64,000 nt of DNA from Streptomyces tendae (GCF_014650435.1 NZ_BMUY01000008.1:194285-258284); one strand, 5' to 3'; positions 49,194 to 58,124 are shown, numbered from the stretch's first letter. Numbers and translations are program-made. The notes: generated from the letters alone by a model not told the origin.

Positions 49194-50539
49194 GCAGCAG
49201 CGCGCACCGTGACACCGGCCACGACCACGCCGCCTCGGGCCCCGGTCCGGACCGGCTGTGGTCGGTGCAGGACCACCTGGACGACGTCCTGTCCACCGTC
49301 CGCCCCCTGGACCCCATCGAGCTGAACCTGCTCGACGCCCAGGGCTGCGTCCTGGTCGACGACGTCACGGTGCCGCTGTCCCTGCCGCCGTTCGACAACA
49401 GCTCCATGGACGGGTACGCGGTGCGGGTCACCGACGTCGCCGGAGCCAGCGAGGAGTTCCCCGCCGTCCTGGAGGTCGTCGGCGACGTCGCCGCCGGCCA
49501 GACCGACCCGGTCGCCGTGGGCCCCGGCCAGGCCGCCCGGATCATGACCGGCGCCCCGCTCCCGCCCGGCGCCGAGGCCGTCGTCCCCGTGGAGTGGACC
49601 GACGGCGGGCTCGGCGAGGGCCCCGTGGCCGGAATGCGCGCCCGCAGCCTGGCCCCGGAGGGCGCCGAGGGCCACGTCCACGTGTACCGGCCGGCCGAGG
49701 AACGCGCGCACGTCCGGGCGCGGGGCAGCGACGTCCGTTCCGGCGACCGCGCCCTGGCGGCCGGCACGGTCCTCGGACCCCCGCAGATCGGCCTGCTCGC
49801 CGCCATCGGCCGGGGCACGGTACGGGTGCGCCCGCGCCCGCGCGTGGTGGTGCTCTCCACCGGCAGCGAACTCGTCCAGCCCGACGAGCAGCTGGCGTCC
49901 GGTCAGATCTACGACTCCAACAGCTTCGCCCTCACCGCGGCCGCCCGGGACGCCGGTGCCATCGCCTACCGGGTGGGTGCGGTCGCCGACGACGCCGAGA
50001 CCCTGCGGTCCACCATCGAGGACCAACTGGTGCGCGCCGACCTGATGGTCACCACCGGCGGTGTGAGCGTCGGGGCGTACGACGTGGTCAAGGAGGCGCT
50101 GGCGCACGTCGGGGACGAGGACGAGCCGGGCGGCGGCGTGGACTTCCGCAAGCTCGCCATGCAGCCCGGCAAGCCCCAGGGCTTCGGCTCGATCGGCCCC
50201 GACCACACGCCGCTGCTCGCCCTGCCGGGCAACCCGGTCTCGTCGTACGTCTCCTTCGAGCTGTTCGTGCGCCCGGCGATCCGCACCCTCATGGGCCTGC
50301 CCGACGTGCACCGCCCGACGGTCACCGCGTCCCTGGCCGCGGACAAGGCGCTGACGTCGCCGAAGGGCCGCCGGCAGTTCCTGCGGGGCAGCCACGCCGA
50401 CGGATCGGTCGCCCCGGTCGGCGGCTCCGGCTCCCACCTCGTGGCCGCCCTCGCGCACGCGAACGCGCTGATCGTGGTCCCCGAGGACACCGAGTCCGTC
50501 GAGCCCGGCACCCAGGTCGAGGTGGTCCTGCTCGGCTGA
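49190..50539 (+). CDS. glp: Gephyrin-like molybdotransferase Glp (MoeA family)
   Basis: A 449-residue MoeA-type protein. The order is the N-terminal MoeA domains (PPFDNSSMDGYAVRV, AARIMTGAPLPPGAEAVVPVE), the catalytic MogA-like domain (STGSELVQPDEQL, YDSNSFAL, VTTGGVSVGAYDVVKEAL, LPGNPVSSYVSFELFVRPAI) and the C-terminal beta-barrel. MoeA inserts molybdate into molybdopterin-AMP. In actinobacteria this gene, next to galU and glpR, is described as Glp, which also binds FtsZ and GlpR at the septum. The start is TTG, overlapping the galU stop, with AAGGA upstream. Confidence 0.92.
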   Translation: MSSSAHRDTGHDHAASGPGPDRLWSVQDHLDDVLSTVRPLDPIELNLLDAQGCVLVDDVTVPLSLPPFDNSSMDGYAVRVTDVAGASEEFPAVLEVVGDVAAGQTDPVAVGPGQAARIMTGAPLPPGAEAVVPVEWTDGGLGEGPVAGMRARSLAPEGAEGHVHVYRPAEERAHVRARGSDVRSGDRALAAGTVLGPPQIGLLAAIGRGTVRVRPRPRVVVLSTGSELVQPDEQLASGQIYDSNSFALTAAARDAGAIAYRVGAVADDAETLRSTIEDQLVRADLMVTTGGVSVGAYDVVKEALAHVGDEDEPGGGVDFRKLAMQPGKPQGFGSIGPDHTPLLALPGNPVSSYVSFELFVRPAIRTLMGLPDVHRPTVTASLAADKALTSPKGRRQFLRGSHADGSVAPVGGSGSHLVAALAHANALIVVPEDTESVEPGTQVEVVLLG

Positions 50540-50625
50540 GCGGGCCCCGATGGCGGTAGCGTGTCGCGCACAGCAGGCCCACGCGCCGCACCGCGCCGGG
50601 CCAGGACCGGGAGCGCCACACGAGC

Positions 50626-51138
50626 ATGAGTACGCAGGACCGACCGCCGAGCAGCGGACAGGACCCGCAAGGCCGGCTGACACACATCGACGAGGCGGGC
50701 GCCGCCCGGATGGTCGACGTGTCCGGCAAGGACGTGACCGCCCGCACCGCCCGCGCCAGCGGGCGCGTCCTCGTGGCGCCCCGCGTGGTCGAGCTGCTGC
50801 GCGGCGAGGGGGTGCCGAAGGGCGACGCCCTGGCCACCGCCCGGATCGCGGGCATCATGGGCGCCAAGCGCACCCCCGACCTGATCCCCTTGTGCCACCC
50901 GTTGTCGGTCTCCGGTGTGAAACTGGATTTGTCGGTCGCGGACGACGCCGTGGAGATCACCGCCACGGTGAAGACGACGGATCGCACGGGCGTCGAGATG
51001 GAGGCGCTCACCGCGGTCTCCGTCGCCGCGCTCACCGTGGTCGACATGGTCAAGGCGGTCGACAAGGGAGCGGTCATCACGGACGTGCGGGTGGAGCAGA
51101 AGACGGGCGGCAAGTCCGGCGACTGGACCAGGTCATGA
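50626..51138 (+). CDS. moaC: Cyclic pyranopterin monophosphate synthase MoaC
   Basis: A 170-residue enzyme completing the first step of molybdenum-cofactor synthesis. The signatures are RIAGIMGAKRTPDLIPLCHPL (the catalytic Lys/His region) and DRTGVEMEALTAVSVAALTVVDMVKA. The first 18 residues are a non-conserved extension. ATG 50626 lies 90 bases after glp, and its stop overlaps the next gene by ATGA. Confidence 0.95.
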   Translation: MSTQDRPPSSGQDPQGRLTHIDEAGAARMVDVSGKDVTARTARASGRVLVAPRVVELLRGEGVPKGDALATARIAGIMGAKRTPDLIPLCHPLSVSGVKLDLSVADDAVEITATVKTTDRTGVEMEALTAVSVAALTVVDMVKAVDKGAVITDVRVEQKTGGKSGDWTRS

Positions 51139-51671
51139 CGCCGGACGACGGCGTGGCAGGCGCCCTCCTGGGGCCGTACGCCGCCCTGGTCGTCACGGCG
51201 TCCAACCGGGCCGCCGCCGGTGTCTACGAGGACAAGGGCGGCCCACTGATCGCCGAGGGCCTGCGCCGCTTCGGCTTCGCCGTCGACGGCCCCCGGGTCG
51301 TCCCCGACGGCGACCCCGTCGAGGCCGCCCTGCGCGCGGGCGCCGACGCGGGCTACGACGTCATCGTCACCACCGGCGGCACCGGCGTCTCGCCCACCGA
51401 CCGCACCCCCGAGGCGACCCGGGCGGTGATCGACTACGAGGTGCCGGGCATCGCGGAGGCGATCCGGGCGTACGGCCGGGACAAGGTGCCGACCGCGGTG
51501 CTCTCCAGGGGACTGGCCGGAGTGGCGAACGGCACGCTGATCGTCAACCTGCCGGGCTCCTCGGGCGGGGTGAAGGACGGCCTCGCCGTGCTGGAGCCGC
51601 TGCTGAAGCACGCCGTGGACCAGCTCCGCGGCGGCGACCACCCGAGACCCGCCAGCGGGGGTGCGAGCTGA
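51135..51671 (+). CDS. mog: Molybdopterin adenylyltransferase Mog/MoaB
   Basis: A 178-residue MoCF-fold enzyme that adenylates molybdopterin for the MoeA step. The active-site loop TTGGTGVSPTDRTPEAT is complete, and AALVVTASNRAAAGVYEDKGG opens the fold. It overlaps moaC (ATGA) and the next acetyltransferase (CTGA), so the four genes from moaC to rimJ are tightly coupled. Confidence 0.93.
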   Translation: MTPDDGVAGALLGPYAALVVTASNRAAAGVYEDKGGPLIAEGLRRFGFAVDGPRVVPDGDPVEAALRAGADAGYDVIVTTGGTGVSPTDRTPEATRAVIDYEVPGIAEAIRAYGRDKVPTAVLSRGLAGVANGTLIVNLPGSSGGVKDGLAVLEPLLKHAVDQLRGGDHPRPASGGAS

Positions 51672-52348
51672 ACAGCCCATCCTGGCCCGCCGAGCTGAGG
51701 GACGGCGACATCGTCCTGAGGCCGATAAGGCTGCGCGACCAGCGGACCTGGCGCGAGGTCAACCGGCGCAACCGGGACTGGCTGCGCCCGTGGGAGGCCA
51801 CCATCCCGCCGCCCGGGCCCGGCGGCCCGATCGCGCACCGGCCGACCTACCGGCAGATGGTGCGGCACCTGAGGTCCGAGGCCCACGCGGGCCGGATGCT
51901 GCCCTTCGTCATCGAGTACCAGGGGCGGCTGGTCGGCCAGTTGACGGTGGCCGGCATCACCTGGGGCTCGATGTGCTCGGGACACGTCGGTTACTGGGTG
52001 GACGAGGCGGTGGCCGGCCGCGGGGTGATGCCGACGGCCGTGGCGATGGCCGTGGACCACTGTTTCCGCACCGTCGGACTGCATCGCGTCGAGGTCTGTA
52101 TTCGCCCCGAGAACGCGCCCAGCCGCCGTGTCGTGGAGAAACTCGGATTCCGCGAGGAGGGCCTCAGACCGCGATATCTGCACATCGACGGAGCCTGGCG
52201 GGACCATCTCGTGTTCGCGCTCACCGCGGAAGAGGCTCCCGAGGGGCTGCTGCGGCGATGGCACCGGTCACGGCACCGCGGTACCCCGAGCGCCGGGAAC
52301 ACCGGCTCCACCGGCTCCACCGGCAACACGGGCAACCCCGGTAATTGA
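51668..52348 (+). CDS. rimJ: RimJ-type GNAT acetyltransferase
   Basis: A 226-residue GNAT enzyme. The conserved N-terminus (NSPSWPAELRDGDIVLRPIRLRDQRTW) begins directly after a CTG codon at 51668, and no ATG, GTG or TTG occurs in frame before it or until residue 64; CTG is therefore the likely start, preceded by a G-rich stretch. The acetyl-CoA site is GYWVDEAVAGRGVMPTAVAMAVDHCF. The C-terminus ends in short Asn/Thr/Gly repeats. RimJ relatives acetylate N-terminal residues of proteins. In actinobacteria the gene lies between glp and glpR and may act with the division proteins. Confidence 0.85.
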   Translation: MNSPSWPAELRDGDIVLRPIRLRDQRTWREVNRRNRDWLRPWEATIPPPGPGGPIAHRPTYRQMVRHLRSEAHAGRMLPFVIEYQGRLVGQLTVAGITWGSMCSGHVGYWVDEAVAGRGVMPTAVAMAVDHCFRTVGLHRVEVCIRPENAPSRRVVEKLGFREEGLRPRYLHIDGAWRDHLVFALTAEEAPEGLLRRWHRSRHRGTPSAGNTGSTGSTGNTGNPGN

Positions 52349-52354
52349 ATAAAC

Positions 52355-52449
52355 GTTCGAAATTGATCGGGTCGCGACCATCCGGAAGCGGATAATTTCG
52401 CGACCCTGGCAGTCGGCTGATCGGATCGGTCACAAGAAAAGTTCGAAAT
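52355..52449 (+). promoter_or_regulatory. sepX promoter region with GTTCGAAAT repeats and a hairpin
   Basis: GTTCGAAAT occurs at 52355 and 52441 in an AT-rich gap. Between them GGGTCGCGA (52369-52377) and TCGCGACCC (52398-52406) form a 9-bp stem that may end the rimJ transcript. The repeated site probably belongs to the control of sepX. Confidence 0.45.
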
Positions 52450-52521
52450 ATCAGCCAGATCGTGCGACACACCGGCTCAATTGGCGGATGGCCTCACGCA
52501 AACCCCTCTACCGTGTGAGAC

Positions 52522-53790
52522 GTGAGCAGCAGCGGCCTCATCTACGCAGTCATTGTCGGGGCCTGGGCCGCCTACTTGGTGCCGATGTGGCTCCGTAGGC
52601 AGGACGAGCTGAACGAGGCCCGTCCGACGGAACGCTTCAGCACCGCCATCCGGCTCCTGTCCGGACGGGCGGGCATGGAGCGCCGGTACGCCAAGGACCT
52701 GCGGTCGCGCCCCGCCGACGAGGCGGAGCCCGACGCCGACGCCCCGGACGCCGTCACCGACTCGGTGGACGTCCGGGCCTTCGCCGTGTCCAGGACCCGA
52801 CGGCACACCCGGCCGGTCCCGCCGCGACAGGCGGCGCAGCGGCCCGACCCGGCACGTCCGCAGCCGGCCGGACCCGAGCGCGGCCCGAGACCCGGACAGT
52901 CCCCGGAACAGGGCGACTCGGCCGGTCCCGGCGCGGCACCGGCACGCGCACGGGTGCCGCAGGCCCGTCGCGCGCCGGTCTCCTCGGGGGCGGCCGCGGC
53001 GCGGGCCCGGCGCAGCAAGGTGCTCGCACGCCGTCGGCGTACGACCGTGATGCTGTTCCTGGCCTTCACGCTCGGCTCGGTCGTCGCGGCGGTCGGCGGG
53101 CTCGCCTTCCTGTGGGCACCCGGAGTGCCCGCGGTGCTGCTCAGCGCCTACATCGCGCACCTGCGCGCACAGGAGCGCCGCCGCTTCGCCTTCCAGATGG
53201 ACCGCCGCCAGGCCGAGGCCGCCGCACAGCGACTGCGTGACCGCGACCCCCGCCCGCGCCGGCGCGGGCCCGCCCCGTCCGCCCCCGGCACCGTCGGCGA
53301 CCTCGACGCCGAGGAGCCGGACGACGGACCCGAGGCGGAGCCCGGTGCCGGAATGTCGGCGCTGGCCGCGGACCGGCGGGCGCTGGTCGAGCAGACCGAC
53401 CACGCCGAGTGGGTCGACCAGCAGCGGGAGCGCCGTGGGCGCCCGCAGGGCGACAGCTGGGACCCCGTCCCGGTGCCGCTGCCCACCTACGTGACCGCCC
53501 CGGTCGCCCCCCGCGCCACCCCCGACGTGGACCTCGCGGCGCCGGACGCGTGGAGCTCGGCCCGCTCCAGCGCGGTCGCGCCCGACCAGGAGGACGCCGC
53601 TTCCGCCGCCCGGACCCCCGGCGCGGACCGGGACCGCCCGGCGGCAACACCGGCCGAGGAGCGCCCGGAGGCCCCGGGCCGCAGCGACGCCCGCCGCGCC
53701 GCGTCGGCCCGCCGGGCCAGGGAGCGGGGCCGCACCCCGCTGTTCGACCAGTACGAGGACGGCGACCGTCCCCGGGCGGCGAACGAGTAG
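52522..53790 (+). CDS. sepX: Divisome membrane protein SepX/GlpR
   Basis: A 422-residue protein. One membrane segment opens it (SGLIYAVIVGAWAAYLVPMWL, residues 3-23), followed by RRQDELNEARPTERFSTAIRLLSG, which is the conserved family start. A long Pro/Arg-rich linker (about 60-165) leads to two further membrane segments (about 175-215, TTVMLFLAFTLGSVV and AFLWAPGVPAVLLSAYIAHL) and a charged disordered tail. SepX supports cross-wall and septum formation in Streptomyces, and GlpR is the membrane receptor of Glp. The nearby glp gene fits this partnership. GTG start at 52522. Confidence 0.87.
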   Translation: MSSSGLIYAVIVGAWAAYLVPMWLRRQDELNEARPTERFSTAIRLLSGRAGMERRYAKDLRSRPADEAEPDADAPDAVTDSVDVRAFAVSRTRRHTRPVPPRQAAQRPDPARPQPAGPERGPRPGQSPEQGDSAGPGAAPARARVPQARRAPVSSGAAAARARRSKVLARRRRTTVMLFLAFTLGSVVAAVGGLAFLWAPGVPAVLLSAYIAHLRAQERRRFAFQMDRRQAEAAAQRLRDRDPRPRRRGPAPSAPGTVGDLDAEEPDDGPEAEPGAGMSALAADRRALVEQTDHAEWVDQQRERRGRPQGDSWDPVPVPLPTYVTAPVAPRATPDVDLAAPDAWSSARSSAVAPDQEDAASAARTPGADRDRPAATPAEERPEAPGRSDARRAASARRARERGRTPLFDQYEDGDRPRAANE

Positions 53791-53845
53791 CCGTAAGCGA
53801 TTTTTGAGCAGGCCGGGCGGGGTGCTAGAGTTTCACTCGTTGCAA

Positions 53846-53919
53846 GGGCCTGTGGCGCAGTCTGGTAGCGCACCTCGTTCGCATCGAGGGGGTCTGGGGT
53901 TCAAATCCCCACAGGTCCA
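53846..53919 (+). tRNA. tRNA-Ala (anticodon CGC)
   Basis: A 74-base cloverleaf. GGGCCTG pairs with CAGGTCC (one G-U). The anticodon stem CCTCG/CGAGG encloses TTCGCAT with anticodon CGC, and the T arm is TGGGG-TTCAAAT-CCCCA. CCA is not encoded. It lies about 55 bases after sepX and is followed by a strong terminator. Confidence 0.95.
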
Positions 53920-53930
53920 CGCACATTGAC

Positions 53931-53969
53931 GAAGGTCCCGTCCGATCATCACGATCGGACGGGACCTTC
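53931..53969 (+). terminator. Terminator of tRNA-Ala
   Basis: A 17-bp perfect stem (GAAGGTCCCGTCCGATC and its complement) with loop ATCAC begins 12 bases after the tRNA. Confidence 0.85.
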
Positions 53970-54112
53970 GCCGTTTCCCGGCCCGAGCCCCCGGCCGTCG
54001 AGACGCACCCGTGATCATGTACAGCGCAACCATTGCCGTTTCCAGTGGGTCACCTGTGTGCGGTGTCGTGCATCGGCACCCTCTTGTCGTCTGGGGAACG
54101 GAAGAAACACAC

Positions 54113-55873
54113 ATGAGAACTGGCTCCCTGCGCTCGCCCTGGGCGCGTGCGGCCGTGGCCGGGGCGGCCGCCGCCGGGCTCGCCGCGGCCGGACTGGCCG
54201 GCGTCGCGCACGCGGCGGACGATCAGGCACCGCTGCCCGTCACCATCACCGGTCCGGACAAGGTGGACCTGGCGCTCGACGGAGCCGAGGGCGAACCCGG
54301 GCAGCCGCAGATCGAACTCGGGCTCACCGGCCCGGGGGAGTACGACCCGGACAGCGGCACGGACCCGGAGCCGATCCCCAACAGCGGCTACAAGGTCACC
54401 ATCGACGCCACCGCGCTCAAGGGCTTCGCCGAGGTCGGCCTGCCGGAGTCCTGCGACGTCGACGGCCTGGTCGCGGTCTGCGCGGAGAGCAGCCTCTACC
54501 CCGGAGACATCTACAACCCGTTCTGGGACATCCGGCTCGACCTGCTGGACACCGCCGAGGCCGGCGACCACGGCAAGATCAAGGTCACCGGCAAGGGTGA
54601 GGGCCTGGAGTTCAACAAGCACACCGTCGACGTGCTCGTCGGCGGCCCGGAGTTGCTGAAGAAGAAGCTCCCCGACGAACCCGCGGGCTTCCGCCCCGGC
54701 GACACCTACGACGCCACGCTCGGCTTCCGCAACGTCGGCAGCATGTCGGCCGACGGTGTCGTGCTCCGCTTCACCGGCAGCCGCGGCCTGTCCTTCCCCG
54801 ACTCGTACGACAACTGCTCGTACGCCGAGGAGAGCAAGGACGACCTGATCCGCTACCGCCACGTCGCCCTGTGCACCTTCGAGGGCGAGTTCCTGCCCGG
54901 CGCGGCCTACGAACTGAGCGAACCGGTCCGGGTGCGGACGGCGGACTTCGCGCTCGGCGACATCTTCGGCTACAGCTTCGACGCGGTCGGCGCCAAGGAG
55001 GCCGACGCACTGCGGACGGGCGCCGACTACCGGCAGGGCTCCGGCGCAACGCTCACCCTGAAGCCGGTCAAGGGCGGTCAGAGCGGCGACTACACCAAGT
55101 ACGCCGAGATCGACCTGCCCCTGCAGAACACCTACGACCTCGACCTCACCGGCGCCCGCGTCGCGGGCGAGCAGGGCGAGACCGTCACCGTCGACGTCGG
55201 CCTGAGCAACCACGGGCCCGCCTGGCTCGGTGGGCTGCGCTCGGGCGGCGAGCCGATCAGCTTCAGCGTGCGGATCCCCGAGGGCGCCAGCGTCGTCGAC
55301 AGCCCCTGCAGCCCCATGAACGACGAGTCGCCCTCCGAGTACCTGTGCTTCGCCAACACCCCGTTCCTGGAGGACGAAGCGCGCACCTTCCCCTTCGAGC
55401 TGCGCATCGACAAGGTCGTCGCGGGCGCCAAGGGCAGGATCGCGCTGCCGGAGTACGACAACCCGTGGGAGGGCGACCCGTCCAACGACACCGGCTGGAT
55501 CGTGCTGAACGGCACGGGTGACGAGGAGACGCCGGGCGACAGCGGCGGCGGCACCGGCGGCTCGGACTCCACGGGCGGTACGGGCAGCACCGGCGGTTCG
55601 CAGACCGCGGGCGGCACCGGTACGACCGGTGGCTCGGACACGGCCGGAGGGACCACCGGCGCCGCCACCACCGCGGGGACCGGGACCGCCGGGACCACCG
55701 GGGGCAGCGGCGGCACGACCGGCGGACCGTCGCCCCAGGGCGGCGAGGACGGACTGCTGGCCTCCACCGGCTCCACCGCGCTGCTCGCCTCCGCCGGAGC
55801 GGCGCTGGCACTCGCCGCGGGCGGCGTCCTGGTCGTCGTCGCACGCCGTCGCAGGGCGGGCGGCACGGCCTGA
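54113..55873 (+). CDS. Secreted surface protein with LAXTG sortase signal
   Basis: A 586-residue protein. The signal peptide (residues 1-35, WARAAVAGAAAAGLAAAGLAGVAHA) precedes several beta-sandwich repeats without enzyme motifs (about 40-465). A Gly/Ser/Thr-rich stalk (about 470-540) leads to a cell-wall sorting signal: LASTG, then a hydrophobic stretch (ALLASAGAALALAAGGVLVVVA) and RRRRAGG. LAXTG is the class E sortase motif of Streptomyces, so the protein is probably covalently attached to peptidoglycan. The start at 54113 fits the signal peptide; the longer frame does not. Confidence 0.85.
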   Translation: MRTGSLRSPWARAAVAGAAAAGLAAAGLAGVAHAADDQAPLPVTITGPDKVDLALDGAEGEPGQPQIELGLTGPGEYDPDSGTDPEPIPNSGYKVTIDATALKGFAEVGLPESCDVDGLVAVCAESSLYPGDIYNPFWDIRLDLLDTAEAGDHGKIKVTGKGEGLEFNKHTVDVLVGGPELLKKKLPDEPAGFRPGDTYDATLGFRNVGSMSADGVVLRFTGSRGLSFPDSYDNCSYAEESKDDLIRYRHVALCTFEGEFLPGAAYELSEPVRVRTADFALGDIFGYSFDAVGAKEADALRTGADYRQGSGATLTLKPVKGGQSGDYTKYAEIDLPLQNTYDLDLTGARVAGEQGETVTVDVGLSNHGPAWLGGLRSGGEPISFSVRIPEGASVVDSPCSPMNDESPSEYLCFANTPFLEDEARTFPFELRIDKVVAGAKGRIALPEYDNPWEGDPSNDTGWIVLNGTGDEETPGDSGGGTGGSDSTGGTGSTGGSQTAGGTGTTGGSDTAGGTTGAATTAGTGTAGTTGGSGGTTGGPSPQGGEDGLLASTGSTALLASAGAALALAAGGVLVVVARRRRAGGTA

Positions 55874-55926
55874 CCACGGCCGGAGGGTCTTGAGGGCCCT
55901 GCGGGGTCCGGAGGGCCTTGCGGGCC

Positions 55927-56412
55927 TTACGGGGTCCGGAGGGCCTTCGCGTAGCAGAGGCTCTCCTCGTGGAAGCGGTAGTAACCGAACTTCCCGCACG
56001 GCTCGTAGCCGCTGGACGTGTACAGGGCCACGGCCTCCGGCTGCTTCGTACCGGTCTCCAGCACCATCCGGGTCCGGCCCGCCGCACGGGCGTCCTCCTC
56101 CAGGGCGGCCAGGATGCGGCGGGCCAGCCCGCGCCCGCGCACCTGCTCGACGACGAACATCCGCTTGAGCTCGGCGTCCCCGTCGAGATTGCCCTCGTCG
56201 TTGGCGTCCTGGCTGCGCCAGCCGCCGGAGGCGACCGGGACGTCGTTCTCGTCGTACGCGATCAGGTACTGGCCGTTCGGCGGCGCGAAGTCCGACGGGT
56301 CCAGGTGCGTGGCGTCGCCGCCGTCGCCGTAGCGGACGTCGTACTCGGCCTGGACCTCGTCGTTGAGCTTCACGGCGTCGGGGTGGTCGAAGGGGACCCG
56401 GCGTATGTTCAT
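55927..56412 (-). CDS. GNAT acetyltransferase
   Basis: A 161-residue N-acetyltransferase. The acetyl-CoA site is ELKRMFVVEQVRGRGLARRILAALEEDAR (R-x-x-G-x-G/A pattern), followed by TRMVLETGTKQPEAVALYTSSGYEP. The close fit to the ELKRMyV-type subgroup suggests a small-molecule amine substrate. The start at 56412 has TAGGAAG upstream. It is divergent from the exonuclease III gene. Confidence 0.85.
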   Translation of the reverse strand: MNIRRVPFDHPDAVKLNDEVQAEYDVRYGDGGDATHLDPSDFAPPNGQYLIAYDENDVPVASGGWRSQDANDEGNLDGDAELKRMFVVEQVRGRGLARRILAALEEDARAAGRTRMVLETGTKQPEAVALYTSSGYEPCGKFGYYRFHEESLCYAKALRTP

Positions 56413-56479
56413 GCTTCCTACCGTATGTCGATGCGTATCCGGAGCGAGACAACGTCCAGTGTGCCGGTATCGTGCCCTG

Positions 56480-57283
56480 GTGCTCACCGTGACCTCCGTG
56501 AACGTGAACGGTCTGCGCGCCGCCGCGAAGAAGGGCTTCGTGGAGTGGCTCGCCGACACCTCCGCCGACGTGCTGTGCCTCCAGGAGGTGCGGGCCGAAC
56601 CACACCAACTGCCGGAACACGTCCGCACGCCCGAGGGCTGGCACGTCACACACGCCCCCGCGGCCGCCAAGGGTCGTGCCGGGGTCTCCCTCTACACGCG
56701 CCGTGAGCCCGACGCCGTCCGCGTCGGTTTCGGCTCGACCGAGTTCGACACCAGTGGCCGCTACGTCGAGGCCGACCTGCCCGGTGTGACGGTCGCCTCG
56801 CTCTACCTGCCCTCCGGCGAGGTCGGCACCGAGCGCCAGGACGAGAAGGTCCGCTTCATGGGCGAGTTCCTCGCCTACCTCAAGGAGCTGCGCGAGCGGG
56901 CCGCCGCCGAGGGGCGCGAGGTCGTCGTCTGCGGCGACTGGAACATCGCCCACCGCGAGGCCGACCTGAAGAACTGGCGCGCCAACAAGAAGAGCTCCGG
57001 GTTCCTGCCGGAGGAGCGGGAGTGGCTGAGCCGCGTCCTCGACCCGGCCGAGGGCGGGTACGTGGACGTCGTGCGCACCCTGCACCCGGACGTCGAGGGG
57101 CCGTACTCCTGGTGGTCGTACCGGGGGCGGGCCTTCGACAACGACTCGGGATGGCGCATCGACTACCACCTCTCCACTGCCGGGCTGGCCGCCAGGGCGC
57201 TCAAGGGGTATGTCGAGCGGGCCGCCACGCATGCCGAGCGCTGGTCCGACCACGCGCCGGTGACGGTGGTCTACGGCCCCTGA
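56480..57283 (+). CDS. xthA: Exodeoxyribonuclease III
   Basis: A 267-residue AP endonuclease/3'-exonuclease of base-excision repair. Catalytic segments are TSVNVNGLRAA, LCLQEVRA, the VVCGDWNIAHREADLKNW motif (Asp and Asn of the active site), SWWSYRGRAFDNDSGWRIDYHL and the final WSDHAPV with the catalytic Asp-His. The GTG at 56480 lies seven bases after TATCGT, which suggests a leaderless mRNA. Confidence 0.93.
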   Translation: MLTVTSVNVNGLRAAAKKGFVEWLADTSADVLCLQEVRAEPHQLPEHVRTPEGWHVTHAPAAAKGRAGVSLYTRREPDAVRVGFGSTEFDTSGRYVEADLPGVTVASLYLPSGEVGTERQDEKVRFMGEFLAYLKELRERAAAEGREVVVCGDWNIAHREADLKNWRANKKSSGFLPEEREWLSRVLDPAEGGYVDVVRTLHPDVEGPYSWWSYRGRAFDNDSGWRIDYHLSTAGLAARALKGYVERAATHAERWSDHAPVTVVYGP

Positions 57284-57298
57284 CCCCCCGGGCGGAGG

Positions 57299-57946
57299 CT
57301 ACTCCGGCCCCTTCCGCATCCGCCGGTCCAGCGCCAGGGACAGTTCCGCCTCCACCACGCTGCGGGCCAGCGGGCGCAGGCGGTGGAGGTCCGGTTCGGG
57401 GGCGTGGCGGAGTATCAGGTCGGCGAAGAGTTCGGCGAGGGCGTCGGCGTGCTCGCGGACGCGGGCGCCGGCCTGGAGGACTTCGCCCAGCGGGATGCCC
57501 TCGCGGACCAGGGCGGAGGAGACCTCAAGGAGGCGATGGCTGATGTGGACCAGTTCGTCGCCGTCGGTGCCGAGGTAGCCCAGCTCCATCGCGGCGGCCA
57601 GGTTCTCCGGGGTGACCTCGCCCTCGAAGCGGGCGGCGAGTTCCTCGGGGGTGAGGTGGACCGGGGTCTCCTCGGTGGGCTCGCCGAGGCCGAGCAGGTC
57701 GCCGACGTCGCGGCCGTGGTCGAAGGCGTCGGCCAGTTCCAAGATGCCGTTCAGGGTGTGGCCGCGTTCCAGGAGGGCCGCGATCGTGCGCAGGCGGGCC
57801 AGGTGGTGGTCGTCGTACCAGGCGATGCGGCCCTCGCGGCGGGGCGGCGGGATCAGTTTGCGTTCGCGGTAGAAGCGCAGGGTGCGCACCGTGATGCCGG
57901 CCAGCCGGGCCACTTCCTCTATGCGGTATTCGCGCTTCTCCGTCAC
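57299..57946 (-). CDS. MerR-family transcriptional regulator
   Basis: A 215-residue regulator. The MerR winged HTH is at residues 5-70 (YRIEEVARLAGITVRTLRFYRERKLIPPPRREGRIAWYDDHHLARL). The C-terminal part is a helical effector region with no Cys metal site. It is divergent from the monooxygenase operon 178 bases away, a typical layout for a regulator that twists its target promoter. The GTG at 57946 has AAGG upstream. Confidence 0.88.
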   Translation of the reverse strand: MTEKREYRIEEVARLAGITVRTLRFYRERKLIPPPRREGRIAWYDDHHLARLRTIAALLERGHTLNGILELADAFDHGRDVGDLLGLGEPTEETPVHLTPEELAARFEGEVTPENLAAAMELGYLGTDGDELVHISHRLLEVSSALVREGIPLGEVLQAGARVREHADALAELFADLILRHAPEPDLHRLRPLARSVVEAELSLALDRRMRKGPE

Positions 57947-58047
57947 GTCCACGACCTTATGGCGTACCGCCGGTAACTTTCCTCCGCCCAACCCCTACCC
58001 ATGAGTACGGAGCTGCTCTACGCTCCCATTGCGCCAGTGTTCACTGG

Positions 58048-58085
58048 CACGGTTCCAGTGGTTCCTAGTGGTTCCCAGTGGTTCC
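58048..58085. repeat. 10-bp direct repeats in the MerR/monooxygenase gap
   Basis: AGTGGTTCC occurs at 58057, 58067 and 58077, exactly ten bases apart (one helical turn), preceded by a related CACGGTTCC at 58048. Sites on the same face of the helix near the operon start suggest a multimeric regulator site, or slippage-generated repeats. Confidence 0.6.
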
Positions 58086-58124
58086 AACGGTCCAGACGGT
58101 CCAGGCAAGCGTGGAGGCTCAGGG

